NCBI GenBank assembly: GCA_900544365.1
Contig: UQVF01000005.1
Location: 12,014 to 76,013, forward strand
Origin: an uncultured Veillonella sp.
GTDB lineage: Bacteria; Bacillota; Negativicutes; Veillonellales; Veillonellaceae
DNA length: 64,000 nt
Direction of reading: 5' to 3'
The notes under the pieces are model-generated. The model saw only the letters and a list, made by a program, of their open reading frames with translations, made no database searches and was not told the origin of the DNA. Positions within the stretch are counted from its first letter, which is position 1, and each line of letters starts with the position of its first letter. The translations under genes and the position numbers were made by a program. This document shows, piece after piece, positions 58,484 to 64,000 of this stretch.

Positions 58484-60007
58484 CTATGTACTCATCCAAT
58501 AGGTCATTTGCGCAGGATTAATAATTTCTAATACACTTTCAATAAACTCTACACTCGTCGATTTAGATTCTAAGGGTATTGTACTCGTTATGATTCCTTG
58601 CCGATTATAATATAGATTAAATATAGCCACATCTCGCCCACAAGTAAATGTGGTCCGAATACAAAATTGACCTTTTTCCATTCGGGCAATGCGAATCTGT
58701 ACTTGCCCTAATTCTTCTTCTATCCAGCTCATATACTGCTTAATGCCTTCTACAGGACCTCTTGGATAAGTGAAAGCATTCACGACACTACCTACACCTT
58801 GTGGTACATCTTGAACTGCTTCTACGCTTCGTTTCTTCCTGCAATTACCTCTGGATTCTATATAAGTTTCTCCTTGTGAAACCATACTTTCAGCCCTATC
58901 ATATATAGATTGCCCTACTAGAGCCATGATAATTTCATCCAATTCCTCATCCAGCATAGATTCATGTTGCATGACGCTAGACACGGTACCATTTTTCTTA
59001 TAATACAGTTTATATGAACCATGACTTATCTCACCTTTAACCGTAAAGATAATGTGATAATCATACTCCGTAATATGAGAAATTTTATACCATCTATCAC
59101 CTAACATGCGTACTAGCAACCGACATAGTCCTTGACCTTCTTTGCGGAGAGCATACCAAGGAGTGACTACATGTTGCTGAACCCATTTATCATCTATAAA
59201 ATCATCTACAGGAACTCCTTGAGCAAAAGATTCCACATCCTTGAGCGCTAATCGTGTTGCTGGTGTAGGCCCCTTAACGACACTCGATTTTGTATCAACC
59301 TTAGGCATACCATCAGTTGTTATATCAGAAGATAAACGGCCGTCGCCCCCTGCAGATAGGGCCCTGTTCATAGACTTAAACTCTTCTAGGGATTGTTTTG
59401 TCTCCTCTACCTCATAATCCACAGTATCTTGACGAATCACGTCTCTCCCTTCAGAAAGATATTCTCGATTGCATGCTTTTCGCTCTTCCTGCGACATAGT
59501 ATAAGGGATCTTGTTATGAACATCTCCAATTACCTTATGGACCCGTTCTAACTCCTCCTTCACATTGATTGTCTCTACTATTTCTTTCGATTCTGAAAGC
59601 ATAGGCAACGTATACTGTGGGTATTCCCGTTCACTATCTACAAACATTTTGAAAAGCCACCGCCCTAATAAGTAGGCGTCTTTTAGAGATCGTTTCGTTT
59701 GCCATCCGAGCAACACATGTACATCTCCATGGACCGCACACTTGCCACACTGTTGTAATAATTGTAACTTACTAACAATCTCCTTAGGCATGCTATCCAT
59801 AAAATCAGACTGTGAAAGTCGAGTTTCTAGTGTTTCCCCTTCTGTTTTTACAATATTCAATTCATCAAATACATAGCTCACAAAGGCTTCAGCAAAACAA
59901 CAAAGTTTCACAAAATATACTTGTAAATCTTGATACATAGCTATCTCTGCACCATTTCCATATTCATATAATACTGGATAGTTCTCTTGTAACAATGAAA
60001 AGTTCAT
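58484..60007 (-). CDS. DUF4145/HEPN-like protein with tandem C-terminal module, next to cas1
   Basis: 507 residues. The N-terminal helical domain (about 25-125) has QQCGKCAVHGD (85-95) then SLKDAYLLGRWLFKMFVD, which matches the DUF4145-type HEPN domain at the start of type I restriction HsdR subunits (usual form GN.AVHG). The RX4-6H motif of RNase-active HEPN is not obvious, so this may be a binding domain. A disordered linker follows. Residues 280-372 and 411-500 form the tandem module shared with the helicase at 43181-45556 (for example FTYPRGP and GQFCIRTTFTCGRD here, FVYPPEY and LQFCLRVTFTRHHQ there). Good SD; starts 29 nt after cas1. Confidence 0.75.
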   Translation of the reverse strand: MNFSLLQENYPVLYEYGNGAEIAMYQDLQVYFVKLCCFAEAFVSYVFDELNIVKTEGETLETRLSQSDFMDSMPKEIVSKLQLLQQCGKCAVHGDVHVLLGWQTKRSLKDAYLLGRWLFKMFVDSEREYPQYTLPMLSESKEIVETINVKEELERVHKVIGDVHNKIPYTMSQEERKACNREYLSEGRDVIRQDTVDYEVEETKQSLEEFKSMNRALSAGGDGRLSSDITTDGMPKVDTKSSVVKGPTPATRLALKDVESFAQGVPVDDFIDDKWVQQHVVTPWYALRKEGQGLCRLLVRMLGDRWYKISHITEYDYHIIFTVKGEISHGSYKLYYKKNGTVSSVMQHESMLDEELDEIIMALVGQSIYDRAESMVSQGETYIESRGNCRKKRSVEAVQDVPQGVGSVVNAFTYPRGPVEGIKQYMSWIEEELGQVQIRIARMEKGQFCIRTTFTCGRDVAIFNLYYNRQGIITSTIPLESKSTSVEFIESVLEIINPAQMTYWMST

Positions 60008-60036
60008 AGTCTCTCCTTTCTCAACCCTGTGCTAGA

Positions 60037-61029
60037 TCAATACATCTCAAAGGATAGGTACATAGGAACCCTACGATGCATCATGGCGGATGCATATGAC
60101 CGACATTGACGCCCAATAGAGTCCCTATAAGAATAGGGCTCGCCCCAATACTGATGGGTGGACCGCAACTTTTTATTATACTGATACAGTAAAATCTTTC
60201 GCCCCTCTTTCGTTAAATAACAACCATGTTCTACCCGATTGAAATGATCAAGGGTGATCATCTTTTTCCCAATTAAAGTGAGGCACAACGAATCTACTAT
60301 GGGAGCTCGCCACTCTTCCATCAAATCCGATACTAATGCTGCATGGCCTCGGCGAATCGCATGCATATGTCCTATAAATGGATGTAACCCTACATGCATA
60401 ACCGAAGCTAACACTTCATTAAACAACATACTATATCCTAAGCCTAGCATAGCGTTAAAAGGATCTTCCGGAGGGCGTTTTGTGCGCGTTGTAAACGCAA
60501 ACTCCTCTGGTACAATAGAACCTAATGCTTCAAAATAGTAACGACTTAAAATCCCTTCAAATCCCCGTAATTGATTAATGGAATGGGCCGTGCTAATACG
60601 TGGCAATAAAGCTAACATATCCGCTATTTTTTCCTCTACCTCTTCCTTTGTATCCTTTCGATGATATCGTCGCAGCAAAGTCAACTGATTCCTCGCCTTT
60701 GCCATGATCATCACCTTTGAGATTTGTAAGGAAAAGTCAAAGTCACTTGCCACCTGAAACTGTTGCATATGCTTCTCGATGTCCACTGTCTTCACACCCC
60801 ATAAGGATCCATAATGTAATCCATAATTAGATATCCAGCTCACGGGAATAGAATGAATCATACATTCAGTTAAGACATGAGAGGATACGCTGACCGAATG
60901 TAAAACCGTTATATCTTCCACTGTCTCAATAGATAGTTTTTGTACCACCTGCTCTCCTACTTCCACTACAAAGTATCCCCCATCTTTACGTAATTTTGCG
61001 GATGGTTCCGTTATATATAGGGATGGCAT
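60037..61029 (-). CDS. cas1: CRISPR-associated endonuclease Cas1
   Basis: 330 residues. The N-terminal beta domain begins PSLYITEPSAKLRKDGGYF. The C-terminal helical domain has the three metal ligands: E158 in RGFEGILSRYYF, H223 in GLHPFIGHMH, and D235 in SDLMEEWRAPIVD. Cas1 integrates new spacers at the leader end of the array, normally as a complex with Cas2. No cas2 gene is present in this operon or anywhere in the window. SD CAGGAGGA; two small genes lie upstream and two large ones downstream, all on the same strand, divergent from the array. Confidence 0.95.
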   Translation of the reverse strand: MPSLYITEPSAKLRKDGGYFVVEVGEQVVQKLSIETVEDITVLHSVSVSSHVLTECMIHSIPVSWISNYGLHYGSLWGVKTVDIEKHMQQFQVASDFDFSLQISKVMIMAKARNQLTLLRRYHRKDTKEEVEEKIADMLALLPRISTAHSINQLRGFEGILSRYYFEALGSIVPEEFAFTTRTKRPPEDPFNAMLGLGYSMLFNEVLASVMHVGLHPFIGHMHAIRRGHAALVSDLMEEWRAPIVDSLCLTLIGKKMITLDHFNRVEHGCYLTKEGRKILLYQYNKKLRSTHQYWGEPYSYRDSIGRQCRSYASAMMHRRVPMYLSFEMY

Positions 61030-61081
61030 AGTGATCCTCCTGTCCTAAACTACGATACACTAATCCTGCTACATGAGCTAC

Positions 61082-61513
61082 TTATTGAAGACAAGATATA
61101 ATGGTCTCTCCCAGTTCACACAATACACTTCGTAAGCCATCACCTAATCCTTTATCTTCTTTTATGAATCCCCTTTTAAGTTCTATAATCACACAAAAGC
61201 GTTTTACTCTTTCATGGTAATGTAAGGTATCTTCTCCTAACTTTGAATTTACAATATTTAAAATTTGTTGTTTTGTTGCATCATCTACAAATCTATAGGG
61301 AATGATATCATATAAAACTCCCTCTACTGTATCCTCATTGACTTCACTCATATGAACTATCATGTGTCCTTCTTCTGCAAACGGCAAATCAAATAAAACA
61401 CCTTTAGATTCAGATAGTCTACCAAATTCAGTGAAAGGAAACCCCTCTTCTTTAAAGGCTTTCATATACTCATCCAATAGTGTCATTTCTGTTGTATACC
61501 TTTGTTTCGCCAT
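61082..61513 (-). CDS. Hypothetical protein, 143 residues, cas1 operon
   Basis: I do not recognise this family with confidence. The layout (EEGFPFTEFGRLSESKGVLFDL, HMIVHMSEVNEDTVEGVLY, ATKQQILNIVNSKLGEDTLHYHERVKRFCVIIEL) resembles YbjN/T3SS-chaperone-like folds: a beta-sheet with flanking helices, acidic. It has SD GGGAGGAT and starts 27 nt after the first gene of the operon, and 52 nt before cas1. It could be an adaptor for Cas1, but that is a guess. Confidence 0.6.
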   Translation of the reverse strand: MAKQRYTTEMTLLDEYMKAFKEEGFPFTEFGRLSESKGVLFDLPFAEEGHMIVHMSEVNEDTVEGVLYDIIPYRFVDDATKQQILNIVNSKLGEDTLHYHERVKRFCVIIELKRGFIKEDKGLGDGLRSVLCELGETIISCLQ

Positions 61514-61540
61514 AATATCTATCCTCCCTTACCTTATAAC

Positions 61541-62086
61541 TTAGACTCTACCATATCGACGTCGTATATCAGGCATATATGTTTTTATGTCATCCGCAGC
61601 CCTAGAAAATGTATTCATCACCATAAAAGCTTGTGTATCATCATTTATATCAAAGATTCTTTGCACACCCATAATAATATCTATAGCATCATCCTCTTCA
61701 TCATACTCAGCCGATGCATAGTCCACTTGACTACTTATAACCTCCACAATTTCTTGAATATCTTCTGCATAAAAACTCCCTGATTCCATAACGCCTTTAA
61801 ACATGACTAGCACCTTGTCTCTGATATTATCTCTACCAATAACAAGCATAGCTTTCACACCTTCATCATCCTCATAATCTGTCACAACAACGGGCATCTC
61901 CATAATACAGACACACTTAAAGAGTTGACTATAATCGCCAAAGATCATTTTAACTTCTTCAATAAACGGAAGTTCTTTCCGAGAAATCATTTTCTCTCTT
62001 TCATCATCTGCTAACATAGTTTGCGATGTATTTACATCTGTACTACTCTTGGTATCAAAGAATAATTTTTTTAAACTATTCCACAT
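61541..62086 (-). CDS. Hypothetical acidic protein, first gene of the cas1 operon
   Basis: 181 residues, unrecognised. The N-terminus MWNSLKKLFFDTKSSTD is followed by an acidic domain (MPVVVTDYEDDEGVKAMLVIGRDNI; ASAEYDEEDDAIDIIMGVQRIFDI) with a secondary-structure pattern like that of the next protein, so the two may be distant relatives. The start at 62086 has SD AAGGAG five bases upstream. It is divergently placed from the CRISPR leader, 490 nt from the first repeat. Confidence 0.6.
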   Translation of the reverse strand: MWNSLKKLFFDTKSSTDVNTSQTMLADDEREKMISRKELPFIEEVKMIFGDYSQLFKCVCIMEMPVVVTDYEDDEGVKAMLVIGRDNIRDKVLVMFKGVMESGSFYAEDIQEIVEVISSQVDYASAEYDEEDDAIDIIMGVQRIFDINDDTQAFMVMNTFSRAADDIKTYMPDIRRRYGRV

Positions 62087-62325
62087 AGAATCTCCTTTCA
62101 CTTAACATACTATAGTTACAATATACTTCATCCTGATGGAGTCTGTAGCTTGCCTGTACAGATAGTATATATCATATAAAAGTTTGCATTTTACAAAAGT
62201 CCCGATAGTACATTATTTCCCAACTAAATATATACTATTTAAGAAGGTCCTTAAATCATAGCATCGTCCAATTTTTAATCATTGTTCGATATACGATACG
62301 ATTGAGCAAAAATAATAAAAAATCC

Positions 62326-62354
62326 TTGAATGTTCTATTATTGTATGGTATAGT
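62326..62354 (+). promoter_or_regulatory. CRISPR leader promoter
   Basis: -35 TTGAAT (62326-62331), 17 nt spacer, -10 TATAGT (62349-62354), reading towards the array. It would give a leader RNA of about 215 nt before the first repeat. Confidence 0.8.
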
Positions 62355-62576
62355 ACTAATTAATGAAAGGCTTAAGTAAGGATTAAATAAATCAATTTAC
62401 TTAATAAGCTCTTTTATGAAAAAATTCTAAAGAAAATCAAAAAGATGGTCGGTGCAGTAACCATGCGGGTTGAAGGTACTTTTTGAAATCCGATGTTGCA
62501 TCACTTTTCAAGATGAGCTGAGATCGTCGGAAACTGCATTTTTGAAGGCTTGGTTATGCGGATTCTAAGGGGTACC
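62355..62576 (+). promoter_or_regulatory. CRISPR leader
   Basis: AT-rich leader, then a GC-richer stretch (62445-62570) next to the first repeat. No gene is present between 62087 and 62576. The last bases form an imperfect palindrome with the first repeat (62562-62585). Polarity is set by the promoter, by the ACTGAAAC repeat end, and by decay at the far end. Confidence 0.75.
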
Positions 62577-63799
62577 CTTTAGAATTACTTCCCCATTGCG
62601 GGGACTGAAACAAGCCAACATAACCGATGGCATAGCCTGCCAAACTTTAGAATTACTTCCCCATTGCGGGGACTGAAACCATCGTTTTGCCAAACGACGT
62701 TTTGTTTTCTCCAAACCTTTAGAATTACTTCCCCATTGCGGGGACTGAAACATAATAGACCGTTTTTAAAGAACGGATATTCATCCTCTTTAGAATTACT
62801 TCCCCATTGCGGGGACTGAAACCTTCGAGCTCGCGGTATTATTGTGAACATTCGTGCTTTAGAATTACTTCCCCATTGCGGGGACTGAAACTTAAACTCC
62901 TGCTCATGAGCAAAGGAGAAATCTCCTCCTTTAGAATTACTTCCCCATTGCGGGGACTGAAACAGTATGGGCTTTTAAATTTATTGAGTTTCAAGAGTCT
63001 TTAGAATTACTTCCCCATTGCGGGGACTGAAACGCTATACTATAGTAAGGGCTCTAAACGCTCGCATCCTTTAGAATTACTTCCCCATTGCGGGGACTGA
63101 AACCCTTCAATACGATGATATAAAGATCCCATAAAACATCTTTAGAATTACTTCCCCATTGCGGGGACTGAAACCCATTTCTATTTGTTGGGGATGATTC
63201 GTCTACCTTCTTTAGAATTACTTCCCCATTGCGGGGACTGAAACTGGTCAAAGAAAGAATATTAAAGCGATCTGGCATCTTTAGAATTACTTCCCCATTG
63301 CGGGGACTGAAACCTTAAACAAATGACCTACATAATATAGGTCAATCTTTAGAATTACTTCCCCATTGCGGGGACTGAAACCTAGTTGCATAGAGAGATA
63401 ATTTTTTATATTTGGCATCCTTTAGAATTACTTCCCCATTGCGGGGACTGAAACCAGAATCTGTTAAGTAATCATGTACATTAGATACTACTTTAGAATT
63501 ACTTCCCCATTGCGGGGACTGAAACACCTCTATTTAGCTACACGTTCACGAACAATCAACTTTAGAATTACTTCCCCATTGCGGGGACTGAAACACCACG
63601 TAAGAACAACTCGTGAACTTTAGTGATGATCTTTAGAATTACTTCCCCATTGCGGGGCCTGAAACATCTAAATCGTGCAATGTTACAGCTTTTGGCTCTA
63701 ATCTTTAGAATTACTTCCCCATTGCGGGGACTGAAACTAGAATTACGATAATAACCAATAATAACATAATACCTTTAGAATTACTTCCCCATTGCGGGG
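62577..63799 (+). CRISPR. CRISPR array, 18 repeats, 17 spacers
   Basis: The 35 nt repeat begins CTTTAGAATTACTT and ends GCGGGGACTGAAAC; its core CCCC-ATTG-CGGGG is a partial hairpin. Repeats start at 62577, 62645, 62717, 62788, 62857, 62929, 62999, 63069, 63140, 63210, 63279, 63347, 63420, 63491, 63560, 63631, 63703 and 63773. Spacers are 33-38 nt. The repeat at 63631 has one A-to-C change (63658) and the last, at 63773, is cut after 27 nt, so the trailer end is on the right. The ACTGAAAC end resembles the 8 nt crRNA tag of type I and III systems. With CARF-HEPN genes nearby, type III is the best guess. Confidence 0.98.
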
Positions 63800-64000
63800 C
63801 CATACAGAATAACATTAGCCTTTTCCCCATGGTACACATATCTATGCGTAAATGGTACACTGTACCATTTACGTCCACCATTGCGGGATAGCAAAATGAC
63901 AATAGCCTTTTCCCTAAGTACACATATCTATGCGTAAATGGTACACCGTACCATTTACGTCCACCATTGCGGGATAGCAAAATGACAATAGCCTTTTCCC
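63789..64000. repeat. Palindromic tandem repeat, unit 85-89 bp, after the array
   Basis: Units begin CCATTGCGGG at 63789, 63878 and 63963; the last is cut by the window edge. Each full unit has AGCCTTTTCCC, ACACATATCTATG, and a near-perfect palindrome CGTAAATGGTACA / TGTACCATTTACG (63846-63872 and 63933-63959). The CCATTGCGGG at the start of each unit matches the core of the CRISPR repeat, and the first copy is the core of the decayed last CRISPR repeat. The period is not a multiple of three, so it is not coding. Confidence 0.85.

Noticed and set aside
61030..61081. Place where cas2 would be expected, next to cas1
   Set aside because: Only 52 nt; no frame fits, and neither small neighbour has the Cas2 opening strand with its aspartate.
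62565..63527. Several minus-strand frames of 60-90 codons through the CRISPR array (repeated FSPRNGEVILK and FQSPQWGSNSK peptides)
   Set aside because: They are translations of the repeats; the peptide recurs with each repeat and spacers supply random residues.
63711..63980. Minus-strand frame with repeated peptide YGVPFTHRYVYLGKR
   Set aside because: The repeat period is 85-89 bp, so the frame changes between units; it is a by-product of the palindromic tandem repeat.

Overview
The window looks like a chromosomal segment of a diderm Firmicute (Negativicutes), most likely Veillonella or a close relative. The evidence is low GC; Firmicutes-type gene sets (ctsR-mcsA-mcsB-clpC, infC-rpmI-rplT, split transketolase, csaB); and a TonB-dependent outer-membrane receptor, which implies an outer membrane. 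The genus is inference. No rRNA is present, and there is one tRNA gene, tRNA-Leu(CAA).

Layout. 1-13.3 kb, almost all minus strand: ctpA-type protease (runs off the left edge), a frameshifted M23 murein hydrolase, ftsX-ftsE, split transketolase, csaB, a DUF5693 membrane protein, a DUF2993 protein, prfB with a programmed frameshift, and secA. 13.4-17.6 kb: an orphan gene, tRNA-Leu, and three cobalamin genes (cbiA, cbiL, cbiK). 17.8-22.5 kb: the CtsR heat-shock/protein-quality operon with its operators. 22.8-32 kb: a metal-homeostasis block with ferritin, a CobW-like GTPase, a P-loop/permease fusion, a TIGR03943 partner, and a very large Fur-controlled TonB receptor. 32-43 kb: an M16C protease, an M18 aminopeptidase, an Mrp ATPase, an aminotransferase and pyruvate carboxylase.

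43.2-50.8 kb is an AT-rich accessory operon: a small CARF-like/ring-nuclease-like protein, two large CARF-HEPN proteins (type III CRISPR ancillary RNases), and a RecD/Pif1-like helicase with an unusual duplicated C-terminal module. Housekeeping genes follow (rluA, fba, a MOP flippase, rplT-rpmI-infC behind an attenuator). 56.4-62.1 kb is a second accessory operon divergent from the CRISPR array: two small orphans, cas1, a protein with a DUF4145/HEPN-like N-terminus, and a TPR plus OB-like protein. The array at 62.6-63.8 kb has 18 repeats and 17 spacers, a recognisable leader promoter on its left, and a decayed distal repeat that runs into an 85-89 bp palindromic tandem repeat reaching the window edge.

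The most interesting point is that the two accessory operons are linked by sequence. The C-terminal tandem module of the helicase (about residues 575-791) is recognisably homologous to the C-terminal half of the Cas1-neighbour protein (about residues 280-500). Neither operon contains cas2, cas6, cas10 or any effector subunit. Together they look like the adaptation and ancillary arms of a type III-like system whose effector lies elsewhere, plus several components I cannot assign to a described Cas family.
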